A stretch of 32,946 nucleotides of DNA from Zygnema cylindricum (taxonomy: Eukaryota > Streptophyta > Zygnematophyceae > Zygnematales > Zygnemataceae): NCBI GenBank assembly GCA_037447655.1, contig JBBHKE010002736.1:1-32946 (forward strand). The letters are read 5' to 3'. Of this stretch, positions 9,101 to 16,387 are shown piece after piece. Every line of letters starts with the position of its first letter. Within the stretch, counting starts at the first letter, position 1. Position numbers and translations under genes: made by a program. Below the pieces are notes generated by a model. That model was not told the origin of the DNA. It did not search any database and was given only the letters and a program-made list of their open reading frames with translations.

Positions 9101-11928
9101 GTTTGACTAAGAAATCTGCAATTTGAGAGGTAAAAGGACAAAAAAAAAAAAAAACTTTGCAAAAAAAAAGAATCAGTGAAATGAAAGCAGATATCGATGT
9201 GTTTTGAGAGGCGGTGATGAACAGGATTTTTGATAAAGGACAAAGGACAAAGCCGGTGATAAAGGACAAAAGCTCCTTGAGAATCAGTATAGAGGAAGTT
9301 ACAATCAGTAGAAGACAAAGTGAAGATACGGGAGAAGAAGGGATCGCTTTTCAACTATCTTTTATTTTCAACAAAAAAAACCCTTTCACTACTCGTTACT
9401 TGCAAAGGGGAGAGTGTTGCTTAAGTAATTTGATTGTTTTTTTTATCGTTTTGAACTATGTATTTTTGTCTTTCAACCAATTACGTACTTTCTCCCTGTC
9501 ACCAGGATAATCTCTACTCGTTTTGTTTTTTCCCCTGGTCACATAGAAAAGCATAGCCAGTTTATTTTCTGTAAAATAAAATTGTAAAATAAAATCTAAG
9601 TTACCAAATATTTGAAGAGGCGCAAACGAAGTGCATATTCAAATGACCTCGGTAAGTATTTCACCTATTTTAGTGTGTGTTGATTAGATTTGTTTTTGAA
9701 TTCTTCACATAGAAAAGTCTTACCTTTTTCTGTTTTCCATTCCAGCTACATGAATAGTCACGTAGACTACGTTGCTTTTCCTTGTGTAAAACTACTCAAT
9801 CGATTAAAAATTAAAAAAAAAAACTTTTTAAAAAGGAAAAAAAAAGCAGCTCATTTCTATTTGTTTTTCAAACTGCAGTTTTGGTAGAAAAAGCAATCAA
9901 GATCAGATTCTTACTTGTTGAAGATAAGATTCTTACTTACTTGAAGGTAATGAATCAAGAAAAAAGGGTTTTGTTGTGTAAAATTTGAAGGAATAAGGAC
10001 AGGAACTCCATTGAAAAGGGGACCTAACAATTCCGTGAGATGGTCGATAAAACCTATCGATGTTTTAAAACATGCCAAATCGTGGGTACAATATGGGTAG
10101 TCTTTCTGCATCCAATGGAGACGATTGATCAAACCTAAAAAAATAAAAAAATAAACAAACAAACAACAATCGTTGAATCAAAATTTAATCAACAACGAAA
10201 AAAACATATTGTGGAGTTAAGACAAAAATTTCATGAGTATAGCAACAATCCTAGATCACGAAGAAAGGAAAAAAGTCCGAAGTAATTAAGCATGATTTTA
10301 TTTTTCTCAAAATTTCCAAATTTTACATTCACAAAATTGTTAAATGAAAATATATCTTCCTATGAAAATCTTTTTTCTAGAGTCCATTGTTGGTTTCAAT
10401 TAAAATAAGCATGATTTCTTCCGCATGTTGTTCTATCATAAAAAGTTGGTACATTATCGTCAATTGTAAATTTTAAGCGTTACTTAAAGAGATTGATAAA
10501 AAGAATCCGCAATACATCGCAATAGAAACAATAATTGATTTCTAGGGTTATCGGTTTTGCCGAAAGCTTTCACCGAAAATATTATCTTCACGAAAAATGT
10601 TTGCTAAGACCAATATTTTTTTTTTTTTTTTATGACTTCTCACTACGTGAAATTGATTCAACCTCATGGCAACAAAAAAAACACGATTTTAAGCAAATCA
10701 TCAAAAATAGCTAAACATATAGAATTGCTTCACCAAATTTTCCACTTTAACTCTAAGCAAAAATCTACCATTTGAAAGTGCAACAAAAAAAAAACCAAAA
10801 ATCTCATAGAGGAATCTCATCAAAAATTCAGCACAATGAATAAAGTCCACACTATTTTCATAACAAATGTTTGGGATTTAACTAACATGCTACTCCTAAC
10901 ACTAGAAAATCCAGAAATTGTGAATAAAAAGGGAAAAAGAAAAAAAAAAAACAAAAAACAAAAGTGGGTTCAACTTTACCTCTCTCTGTTCCACAAACTC
11001 CTTTCGGTCTTCCAGTTGAACCAGAGGTATACATCACATAACAAACCCTTCCTTTTTCCAACTTTATTTTATCACTTTGTTTATCGTTTATTATTTTTTC
11101 TCTTGCTAATTGTATTTTTTTTCTTGACATCATGTTTTCATCCAAATCAGATCCATTTTCTCCCCTTTTTCTCTCCTTCCCTTTCCCTCCAAATACTTTA
11201 TCAAATGCTTCGCAAGAAATTACTCCTTTTTGATTTTTTTCTTCTTTTTGAATTTTTTCTTCTTGAAGTTCTTCCAACCGAATTTCTTTACTAAGAGAAA
11301 AGCCCAATTTTTCTGCCATATCTTTTCCATTTTCAAAACAGATAAGAATCTGAGCTCCACTTTCTCTCCCAACAACTTCCATCCTTTTAAGAGGCCACGA
11401 TTGGTCGAGAGGGATAAAAACCAAACCGGCTTGAAAACAAGCCAAAACAGAAACCACATATTCTGTGGAAGGAGGGAGAGAGAGAAGCACTCTAGGAGGA
11501 AAATTCTCTTCTAAAAATGACTCTGAATTACTTTGTTTAACAAACAAAAGAAGTTTTTTTCTAAATAGGTTTTTCATTTTTGCCACTCTATCTTCAGCTT
11601 TGTCTTTTTCCCCTCTTCTTGAATATGGAATCTTTTTGTCTTTTTCCTCTTTCCTTGAATAAGGAATCTCTCCCTTATCAATCTGAATTTGATAGAGAAG
11701 CTCCCTTTTTAGCTGAAAAGAGGCAGTTTTAATATCATTGTAAGTATATTTCACATCATCTTTCATTTGTTTTTCTTCAATTTTCGAATGAAGCTCCCTC
11801 CATGGCTCCTCAATTCTCCGCAAAGACGGCGTCTCCAAAGAAGACTGAATAATGGCTATTTTGTCACTTAATTGGTTGGACACCTCCTCCCACCAAGTGC
11901 CTAAGGAGAGACTTGTTGCTATTTTCAT
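41..11928 (-). CDS. AASDH: AASDH/ACSF4-like adenylation-carrier-PQQ propeller enzyme, 11 exons, 3' end outside window
   Basis: Members of this family activate a carboxylic or amino acid as an adenylate and load it on a phosphopantetheine arm; the human protein is described as a beta-alanine-activating enzyme, and the plant substrate is not known to me. Seen in order: adenylation core motifs (FIPLDQSWP; YTSGSTGRPKG; LYGSTE; YRTGD; NIRGQRFELGELE; SGKVDF with the conserved Lys), a carrier motif FFEEGGNS whose Ser would carry phosphopantetheine, then PQQ-type propeller strands (KLIWKKKVGG, VVGSYDGFIYF, CGSHDGNIYSL, VYVATTNGKIFAI, VPIFGSLAV). Placed exons are 11928-10980, 10134-9941, 8078-7878, 7240-5777, 5518-3921, 3545-3470, 3194-3113, 2373-2330, 1591-1483, 1079-1020 and 125-41. 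They sum to about 1,620 codons, much longer than the roughly 1,000-1,100 residues usual for the family, because of repeat insertions in exons 4 and 5. The start is the Met before KIATSLSLGTWW. The exon 7/8 junction is out of phase. Confidence 0.88.
110..245. repeat. Three tandem 43-44 base units spanning a splice acceptor
   Basis: The element TTTTCATAAAA..CCATTCTGCAA recurs with CTGCA at 126-130, 169-173 and 213-217. Only the first adjoins the coding sequence of exon 11. Confidence 0.8.
126..1019 (-). other. Intron 10, ending in a triplicated acceptor region
   Basis: An 894-base AT-rich intron. Beside exon 11 a 43-44 base unit is repeated three times (about 110-245), each copy containing CTGCA on the plus strand, i.e. 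a TGCAG acceptor in the transcript. Nothing else recognised. Confidence 0.75.
1020..1079 (-). CDS. AASDH: AASDH-like exon 10: 60-base propeller exon
   Basis: Twenty codons including VYVATTNGKIFAIK, a textbook PQQ-propeller strand. The acceptor is ATACAG and the donor GAG|GTGAAT, phase 0 on both sides, joining exons 9 and 11 without a gap. Confidence 0.83.
1080..1482 (-). other. Intron 9, with AATAACCGGAAA repeats
   Basis: A 403-base intron. About 1375-1445 has four or five copies of a roughly 17-base unit AAAATAACCGGAAAAAT. The rest is homopolymer-rich. Confidence 0.75.
1483..1591 (-). CDS. AASDH: AASDH-like exon 9: propeller strands
   Basis: A 109-base exon: CGSHDGNIYSLNPKTQKCVW, then GSIFGGPAIDP, ending in phase 0 at CCG|GTAAGA. 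The acceptor is TTTTCAG|GTGC. It supplies the third base of the Trp codon begun in exon 8. Confidence 0.86.
1592..2329 (-). other. Intron 8, largely a degenerate tandem repeat
   Basis: A 738-base intron. About 1690-2165 consists of imperfect copies of TCTTAAATTTG (plus-strand reading). The donor side is A-rich. Confidence 0.8.
1690..2165. repeat. Degenerate short tandem repeat, unit about TCTTAAATTTG(TCTTA)
   Basis: More than 20 imperfect units of 11-17 bases (TCTTAAATTTGTCTTA, TCTAAATTTGTCTTC and similar), only in intron 8. Confidence 0.8.
2330..2373 (-). CDS. AASDH: AASDH-like exon 8: 44-base propeller exon with a phase problem upstream
   Basis: Reads VKCQPTIDTWHGFVW with the last codon split (TG|G) into exon 9, giving W-CGSHDG as expected for the family. 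The donor is GTTTG|GTGAGT. The only nearby acceptor, GGGTAG|GTGAAG, makes it start on a whole codon, while exon 7 ends with one spare base, so the two do not join in frame. Any upstream acceptor would include an in-frame TAG. Confidence 0.75.
2374..3112 (-). other. Intron 7, with TA/TG dinucleotide tract
   Basis: A 739-base intron. It holds an ATATATAC/TATGTA microsatellite at about 2740-2960 and a G-rich stretch just before the AG at 2375-2374. No gene-like content. Confidence 0.75.
3113..3194 (-). CDS. AASDH: AASDH-like exon 7: propeller strands
   Basis: An 82-base exon: IVVGSYDGFIYFLSIKDG, then SINWKFHRS, ending one base into a codon at TCAG|GTAATA. It joins exon 6 in phase. An intron of 275 bases (3195-3469), A-rich with nothing else visible, separates it from exon 6. 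Confidence 0.85.
3470..3545 (-). CDS. AASDH: AASDH-like exon 6: propeller strands
   Basis: A 76-base exon reading GKLIWKKKVGGRIEST and TLDGSQ. Two bases carried from exon 5 plus its first base give Gly, and the exon ends in phase 0 at CAG|GTTTGT. GKxxWxxxxGGRIxSxA is a typical PQQ-repeat pattern. Confidence 0.85.
3546..3920 (-). other. Intron 5, with G-rich stretch after the donor
   Basis: A 375-base intron. About 3830-3893 is C-rich on the plus strand, so the transcript has repeated GGGAGA units starting about 27 bases past the donor. The 3' end has a run of TTA triplets before AAGCAG. Confidence 0.82.
3921..5518 (-). CDS. AASDH: AASDH-like exon 5: carrier domain, long repetitive linker and first propeller strand
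   Basis: Starts VMDKALGNGPKK, then SPSSNFFEEGGNSVSAS with the predicted phosphopantetheine-bearing Ser, and IRTIYSNPSPILLSKYL. About 380 residues of low-complexity linker follow: Glu/Arg/Lys blocks encoded by (GA)n- and GAAAA-type repeats (about 4800-4965 and 5167-5240) and a 14-residue repeat built on FIDKNTNFGEKT (about 4030-4420). The exon closes with PQQ-like LDSCVDASPLF and IIGSHANMVICTDMG. It ends in phase 2 at ATGGG|GTGAGT. The linker has no counterpart that I recognise in the family. Confidence 0.86.
4030..4420 (-). repeat. Coding tandem repeat, 42-base / 14-residue unit
   Basis: The core ATTTTTGTCGAT recurs at about 42-base spacing on the plus strand (for example 4091 and 4133). The transcript encodes variants of HFIDKNTNFGEKT, HLLIDKNTHNSEKT and PFIDKNTNFGEET. 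About six clear copies are followed by more degenerate ones. Confidence 0.85.
5519..5776 (-). other. Intron 4, with GA-rich 5' half
   Basis: A 258-base intron. In transcript sense its first part (5603-5756) is a GAGAGGGAG-type purine microsatellite. It ends in CATACAG|GTC. Confidence 0.85.
5777..7240 (-). CDS. AASDH: AASDH-like exon 4: C-terminal adenylation domain with repeat insertions
   Basis: A 488-codon, phase-0 exon. It opens VSGDCLFFD, then has a low-complexity insert of about 95 residues with KTES/KTEP repeats, then WVIPIGRPIPG, LWVSGLPLAKGYLND, a GER/EGE-rich insert of about 80 residues encoded by a GA/CT microsatellite (6415-6650), the A7/A8 motifs FYRTGDMVSFLPDG and NIRGQRFELGELES, and A10 VYHSGKVDFKNLP. 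The exon ends ...KLVEKITK at AAG|GTAATG (5776). The Arg/Glu/Ser-rich open frame that continues beyond the donor is intronic microsatellite. The donor is chosen because it joins in phase to VMDKALG and rebuilds a normal carrier-domain helix. Confidence 0.87.
6415..6650. repeat. Coding GA/CT microsatellite inside the adenylation domain
   Basis: A CTCTCCCTC-type tract on the plus strand, GAGAGGGAG in the transcript. It stays open across exon 4 and encodes Gly/Glu/Arg repeats just before the catalytic YRTGD motif. Confidence 0.85.
7241..7877 (-). other. Intron 3 of the AASDH-like gene
   Basis: A 637-base intron. About 7505-7860 is a degenerate tandem repeat built on TGTATTGAAAA (plus-strand reading). 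At 7262-7342, next to exon 4, lies a purine tract on the plus strand, which is a long CU-rich tract in the transcript. Confidence 0.8.
7505..7860. repeat. Degenerate short tandem repeat, unit about TGTATTGAAAA
   Basis: Dozens of imperfect copies of a 10-12 base unit (ATTGAAAATG, TATCGAAAATA, TACTGAAAATG). It is confined to intron 3 of the AASDH-like gene. Confidence 0.8.
7878..8078 (-). CDS. AASDH: AASDH-like exon 3: adenylation domain with LYGSTE motif
   Basis: A 201-base, phase-0 exon: VYRITRLVATPSILQALLPYL, then LRILISSGDQLL and LPDCTILNLYGSTE. This is the A4/A5 portion of the adenylation domain. The acceptor is AACCAG|GTTTAT and the donor GAG|GTAAAG. Confidence 0.88.
8403..8570 (+). repeat. 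Diverged LTR-like direct repeat, copy 1
   Basis: Contains ACCAGGATAATCTCTATTCG followed by a GTTTTCCCCC run and CTGGCTATACAC. The same order of motifs recurs about 1.03 kb to the right in the same orientation. Ends are approximate. Confidence 0.5.
9060..9354 (-). pseudogene. Decayed Ty1/copia RNase H fragment inside intron 2
   Basis: In two minus-strand frames the sequence reads TDSQGA, then FIKNPVHHRLSKHIDI, then after a poly-T tract SQIADFLVKPL and FDRLRTLSGL. These are the C-terminal RNase H and tail motifs of copia Pol (canonical DNQGA, NPxxHxRxKHIDI, xxQxADxLTKPL). A short duplication near GTCCTTTATCA and the poly-T run break the frame. It is an unrelated, much older copy than the tandem array at 15372-27021. 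Confidence 0.75.
9415..9600 (+). repeat. Diverged LTR-like direct repeat, copy 2, preceded by a polypurine tract
   Basis: Starts with TGTTGC right after the purine tract GCAAAGGGGAGAG (9402-9414), as a plus-strand 3' LTR would. It contains ACCAGGATAATCTCTACTCG and a C-rich segment like copy 1. The neighbouring RNase H fragment lies on the opposite strand, so the LTR reading is uncertain. Confidence 0.5.
9941..10134 (-). CDS. AASDH: AASDH-like exon 2: central adenylation domain
   Basis: A 194-base exon reading GLINRLHWMQKDYP, then TSIGFIDHLTELLGPLFNGV and a terminal IHYLQ. This is the family's segment directly after the P-loop. Phase fits exon 1 (1+2 bases make a Gly codon) and the exon ends on a whole codon at CAA|GTAAGT. 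The AG acceptor is at 10136-10135. Confidence 0.88.
10135..10979 (-). other. Intron 1 of the AASDH-like gene
   Basis: An 845-base AT-rich intron from GTAAAG to a T-rich tract ending TTTTTAG. It contains A- and T-homopolymer runs (for example about 10617-10632) and no recognisable gene, repeat array or element. Confidence 0.8.
10980..11928 (-). CDS. AASDH: AASDH-like exon 1: N-terminal adenylation domain
   Basis: Encodes the first about 316 residues: TWWEEVSNQLSDKIAI, a lysine/glutamate-rich insert (PYSRKEEKDKKIPYSRRGEKDK, a duplicated segment), the A1/A2 region LACFQAGLVFIPLDQSWP, and the ATP-binding P-loop YTSGSTGRPKGV near the end. The exon ends in phase 1 at GAGAG|GTAAAG. An in-frame Met lies 20 codons upstream (11988), but those codons look unlike the family, so the downstream Met is preferred. 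Confidence 0.87.
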
Positions 11929-12944
11929 TATGTGGTAAGTCAAAGACAGAGAACGGAAGTGAATAAAAGTGAGTTTAAAAACATTCACTACTTTCCTACA
12001 TCATGATTAGTGTGGACTGTTTTAGCAAGTTTGAGATTAGGTGAGCATAAATTACCGTAATTAGTGTGGACAGTTTTTGACAGATTGAGCGAGCTTAAGA
12101 CACGAAAACGACACCGTCAACCTATAATTAGTGTGGATAACGGTGGCAAGATTTAAGATTGCGTCCCATTGTTAATCCACAGCAATGTCAGTACGAATCT
12201 CGCTCAAAAGGTATATTCCACACTATTTCATGCTTTGTCCTAAAGAAATTTACATACTTCTCTTAACGGACAATTTCATTCGACTTAAGTTCATAAAAAG
12301 TGTGGCAGACACTAATAATGGCAGATGGAGAAATTTTGCAAAAAAATAATTTGTTATCTAGTCACAATGTTAATATTGGTAAACAAATAACCTATTACTC
12401 TTTTGCTCTTTTGTAATCAGCTACTAAGATGAACGAAAACAAAATTGACAATTGCTAAGCTAAGCTTTATGCTAATCATTTAAGAGGCTAAAATTTGTAC
12501 TTGCGCGTGCTAAAAGTTAAATTGAGATTCAACAATTATGGTGGATAAACTATTTTCTTAGTCATTGTATGCCTCTCTTTCTTATTTAAAGATACAAAAT
12601 GGAAGAAATCTTGTCAAGAAATTTAGGTTTAGAACATATGCGACTCTCTTTGAAAGATTATAGCCAAATACTTCTCCTTAATGCTTAAGAGAAGTTTTAT
12701 GTTAGAAAAATAGAGTATCCAGGGTGGTGGTCCGAGGTGGTTTCATAGGTCTCTCAATGAATCTTTTGTGGATTGGAATGATGGATTATGACCTAAAAAT
12801 CACCATAATCATACTTATGGAGGACATCATATTACTGTAGTTTTCCTCGAAATTTGAAAGATTTACAATACAGTGCGAAGTGCAGACGCATTATTCGAGA
12901 AATGATGTCATTTGATAAGCTTGTCCGGTTCTACACTTGTTTCA
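11929..12944. promoter_or_regulatory. 5' flank of the AASDH-like gene with a threefold ATTAGTGTGGA repeat
   Basis: ATTAGTGTGGA occurs at 12006, 12060 and 12127, each followed by a similar GTTTT..CA(A/G)ATTTGAG-like stretch in the first two and a weaker one in the third. No coding sequence, TATA box or other element could be assigned with confidence in this kilobase. Confidence 0.4.
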
Positions 12945-13080
12945 TAGTGTTGGGTATCGGGTAAATGCATATCGCGATAACATCGATATTCAATATATCG
13001 AATATCGATCGAGCAGAGTCCTCGATATATCGTACCGAGACCAACATAAACCATCGCGAGATATATCGCGATATATAGTA
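12945..13080 (+). repeat. hAT-like left terminus with palindromic subterminal repeats
   Basis: 15-bp terminal inverted repeat followed by ATATCGCGATA, AATATATCGAATATCG and CGCGAGATATATCGCGATAT palindromes, plausible transposase-binding repeats. Confidence 0.7.
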
Positions 13081-13224
13081 TTTTTTAAATTTAATATTAT
13101 TATATTTTTATATAATATGTTATTTTAGCGAAAATGACATATTGTCTGATACGCCACGTACGATGTGATTTTCGTTCCGTGACTTAAAGGTAGACGCCGC
13201 AAAATGTAACCGACAAAAAAGTAC

Positions 13225-14110
13225 TAATTCTGTAATTCATATAAGGGAATTGCTAATCGCAGAGATGATTTTTACTGCGCGCAGATAGTTGTCAGAAATT
13301 GTACATTTGAAGCACAGTTTCGTACAAGCTAACGTACCTTTAAGTTCAGATTTGACGGTCAATCCGTCAAACAACATTGACTGGCAAAATATTGTACTGG
13401 CGGTTAAAAAAGTGTCGCGCTTGCGAACGTCGACCGTCATAAAAAAATAAACAATTCACACGGCCGGCGCAGGTTTACTGTAACAAAACTGCGGCGGCCA
13501 CATATAAATAAAATGGCTGCGCGCAGGTACAGTACACCGCGAATCGTTATTAGTGTCAATAACTCTAATTTGGGTAGTTCAAATTTTGATTTTTTTTTTT
13601 CAAATAGGATACATGGTTTTAATTTTTCCTTGACGTTAATTAAGGTACGTACAAAATAGCGTAAAGCCCGAAAGTACAATAAAATCTAAATAGTGTGTGT
13701 ACGGTCGATGTTAGTTCGTACATAAATGTACCTTTTCAAGCTAAAATTTACAAAATACGGATATTTTAAATTCGCGACGTCTTACGATATCTACTATTTT
13801 GTACAAATACATATATTAATGTATATAATCGTACGGCGAGTATTCCATTTTTGTTATTCCCAATTAGCATTAACGCCGAAATTAGAATACACCTTTTTTT
13901 TGAAAAAAATAAAATTCTTAATTAGCATCAATTACGGTGAATATTCTTCAACACTATTTAAAATTTGACACTAATAACGATTCGCGGTGTAGTTTATCAC
14001 TTCACGTCTGTGAGAGAGCACACTGACATTTGACTTAGGGTATGGTTACATCAGACAAAAAGTGAGGTTTAATACAAAATTTTGTACTTGCCCGTACCAT
14101 GCCGTACTAT
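13225..14110 (+). repeat. Left inverted block b (interrupted by a MITE)
   Basis: 13225-13530 and 13992-14110 match the reverse complement of about 27170-27610. Shared landmarks include TTTACTGTAACAAAACTGC, GATTGACCGTCAA-like and GACATTTGACTTAGGGTA sequences. Confidence 0.75.
13535..13989. mobile_element. 455-bp MITE in the left hAT arm, TA-flanked
   Basis: Perfect 25-bp terminal inverted repeats beginning CACCGCGAATCGTTATTAGT, with TA on each side. The homologous site in the right arm (about 27310-27320) lacks the insertion, which confirms that it is a discrete element. The interior has no coding capacity. The superfamily is unassigned; a TA (or GTA) target suggests a Tc1/mariner- or PIF-like origin. 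Confidence 0.82.
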
Positions 14111-14693
14111 ATTTTCGTGAGTTTCTTGAAAACAACATTACAGAAAATAAGATTACAATTCTCCAAGTATCTAGGAGACGACTTCGACCGTCCGATAACA
14201 TTTTGGTCTTCATCTGCGAAGCAATCGCTCCATACGCCTCTCTATTGGTGAACTCACCTCGCGGGTTCACCAATACACAACCAGTCAATTAGCTACACCT
14301 GGACGATAGACACGTGCGTCGATGAAAAATGAAAATTTTCACACGCCCCCAAAGTCACGTGCCTTCGGACAAGGTGACCGTAAAATATTTGCCGAAAAGA
14401 AATACAGTTTTTTCTTGAAAGTCAGCAGAATGAAGGAGATCTCTGATGTAAATTGACAAGGTACACTCGCGAAGTACACGTACGTAATACGCAAGTACGG
14501 ATTTCCATATGCAAATGGTCAGTTTCCAAATCTTTGACGATTTTAGAGATTTGATCGTCGATTTACGTGGAGCCACTCAAATCAGACCACGTATATAAAA
14601 ACTTATTTACAGACAATACGCGATAAAACCGAGGCCTCTGTAATACAAAAATTTTGTTGTCTGTACTATTACAGAGACCTCCTCATGTAACCC
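14038..14693. mobile_element. Possible element with GGGTATGGTTACATCAG ends inside the left arm
   Basis: Begins GGGTATGGTTACATCAG (14038-14054) and ends CTCATGTAACCC, an imperfect inverted match. Its right half (about 14345-14693) is the reverse complement of 27618-27970, which also starts with the same 17-mer. No coding content. No clean target duplication was found, so the boundaries are tentative. Confidence 0.5.
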
Positions 14694-15371
14694 TACACTT
14701 AGACGCGTCATTTTAGTTTCAGCGATATTTATACGCAGATACGCTATTTTTATTTTGCACGAAGTTTATTTTGTTTTGTGCGAGTTATACATGTTCTACG
14801 TCGTCCTTTAATTTGTGTCCAAGTTCAATGTAACGGTTCGCGAGTAGATTTCATTTTTGCGGCTAATGGTAAAATTCCATTAGGCGGTCCCAGTAAATGT
14901 ACACAAAATTATACTGGCAACGTTTACTAGAAGACTATTCCATTTTGTCGGGCCAGTAACAAACCTTCCTCAATTATGATTGGCGCCACATAGGTTAGAG
15001 TCCAGATTTGAAAATCTTAAAGAAAATCTTCAAACGAAAAGTTGGAACGAAATATCTGTACGACCGGGGGTAGTTAATGATTCGTACATAAAGTTTGCGG
15101 CTAGATTTTTGAATTTTAAAACGGAAATCAAAATTTCGAAACATAATGGCAAAAAGACGCGGCAAACTTTGAAGGTCGCGGCAAACTTTGAATGTCGGTG
15201 GATGTCAGACGGATGGTGCCAAAATATTTTCGGCTCGCTTGCATCTAGCGTGGCACGCGGCACATGGACCGTACGACGTAGGCACATGGCCTATACGACG
15301 TGTAGACCTGTGATCGCTTGTTCAAAGCGGATATTTTTTTGCTTTTTCACGTATACCAATGGTACACGTCT
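14694..15371. other. Unique interior of the hAT-like element
   Basis: About 680 bases without a recognisable gene. It contains a 19-base tandem pair CGCGGCAAACTTTGAAGGT / ..ATGT (about 15160-15200). The 147-codon open frame here resembles nothing I know and runs into the LTR. Confidence 0.4.
15367..15371 (+). repeat. Target-site duplication, left copy (CGTCT)
   Basis: Identical to 27022-27026 on the other side of the array. Five bases is the standard copia duplication length. Confidence 0.9.
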
Positions 15372-16090
15372 TGCAATTCTGTGTCCTCCATTGGACTACA
15401 GAATACAGGAAGCCTCTGAATAGTATTTAACTAACCCACTTTAAGCCACGACCACTACTGCCCAAGAAGGCAAACTGACAATTCAACTGCACCCCTGTGT
15501 AGCCTCGACTCCCCTGAGTCCGTAGCAAAAAGAATCACTGAAAACGGCCAACCAGGCGATAAGTTATGAGCCGGCAAAAAATGCCAATTTATACAAAGCT
15601 CTCTTAGAGAGAGGTGTCTGCCTACCAAATATTTCCTAAGTCCTAAATCCCTCTCACAACCCCTATCTACTAAAGTACGAACCAATCGTATTACTGTAAA
15701 GTACAGAAAGGTACTATGGCCGATGTACTTTCTGTACGGCCGGTGTACGACAAGGCTCTTGAGTGGACGCGTGTCATTTTTCCACTTGTCCGTATTTCCT
15801 CCGGAATTCCCGCGACCGAATGTCATCCTTCCACGCGGTGCCACGTCATGCCACGTCCATAAAATCCAAAGTGACCATTCCTCGATCTCGGCGACGACTT
15901 GCGCCGTCGGATTAAATCCGACATTAAATGTCGACCGTTCAAAGTGTATGTTTCATTTGTTTCGTGCGAAATGACGTTTCGCACTAAACCTTAACAAGTT
16001 CTATGTTCGTTTCGTTTCATATTCCAGTTAGATCATTTCGGTACTATAGAACAGTTTATATATAAATGAAACCCTACATTATCTAACTCA

Positions 16091-16166
16091 CTTCTACGAC
16101 AGACTGGTTAGAGATAACGGCTACGCCGCGCTCTACCGGTCGGGGGTTCGAGTCTTGCCGGACTCA
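16091..16166 (+). other. tRNA-like segment within the LTR (also about 21415-21490 and 26739-26814)
   Basis: Contains a D-arm-like GACTGGTTAGAG and a B-box-like GGTTCGAGTC spaced as in tRNA genes, on the strand opposite to the element's transcription. The T stem has mismatches and no matching 5' acceptor strand is present, so it is not a functional tRNA gene. It may be a captured tRNA/SINE piece or internal pol III-like promoter. Confidence 0.5.
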
Positions 16167-16177
16167 ACCTTTTGTTG

Positions 16178-16197
16178 AGAGTGACTTAAGTCACTCT
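16178..16197. repeat. Perfect 20-bp palindrome in the LTR
   Basis: AGAGTGACTTAAGTCACTCT, preceded by a CTCAAC/GTTGAG hairpin. Present in all three LTRs. Confidence 0.85.
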
Positions 16198-16374
16198 TTA
16201 GTCCTTCCTATGGAGCTGAGGCAGCCATGGCTCCATCGCTCTCTCTCTCTTTCAATGACTACAACAAGTATGGGGGAGAGAGAGAAGAGATTGAGGCAGG
16301 CTGCCATCATTTCTTATATATGTTTCTGCTAATTTATTTTAAACTAGAAAATACAAAAACTACTTATTTCAACA

Positions 16375-16387
16375 CTCCCCTTATTTT
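16375..16387 (-). other. Polypurine tract, left unit
   Basis: In element sense AAAATAAGGGGAG directly precedes the LTR's TGTTG, the plus-strand priming site. The pol stop codon (16390-16388) immediately adjoins it. Confidence 0.85.

Larger units (their letters stand above)
8079..9940 (-). other. Intron 2 of the AASDH-like gene, containing old retroelement debris
   Basis: At 1,862 bases this is the longest placed intron. It holds a decayed copia RNase H fragment (about 9060-9354) and two diverged direct repeats that look like LTR fragments (about 8403-8570 and 9415-9600). The rest is AT-rich with nothing recognisable. Confidence 0.75.
15372..16374 (-). repeat. Left LTR (outer 3' LTR of the array)
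   Basis: 1003 bp, TG..CA ends. Differs from the right LTR by about 25 substitutions plus two small indels (including an 18-19 bp segment near 15478-15496 that the other two lack). Contains a TATATATAAA box (element sense, near 16050-16065), several perfect hairpins and a tRNA-like segment. Confidence 0.92.

Noticed and set aside
11929-11988. Upstream in-frame Met at 11988 as the AASDH-like start
   Set aside because: The extra 20 residues are unlike the family's N-terminus; not disproved, since no stop intervenes.
12006-12320. A third MITE bounded by ATTAGTGTGGA and GACACTAATAAT
   Set aside because: The end similarity to the MITE termini is short and imperfect, and no flanking TA pair or internal structure supports it.
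14980-15423. 147-codon plus-strand frame as a hAT transposase
   Set aside because: No transposase or zinc-finger motif can be seen, and the frame runs into the copia LTR.
16091-16166. Functional tRNA gene in the LTR
   Set aside because: No complementary acceptor strand and a mismatched T stem; retained only as a tRNA-like relic.
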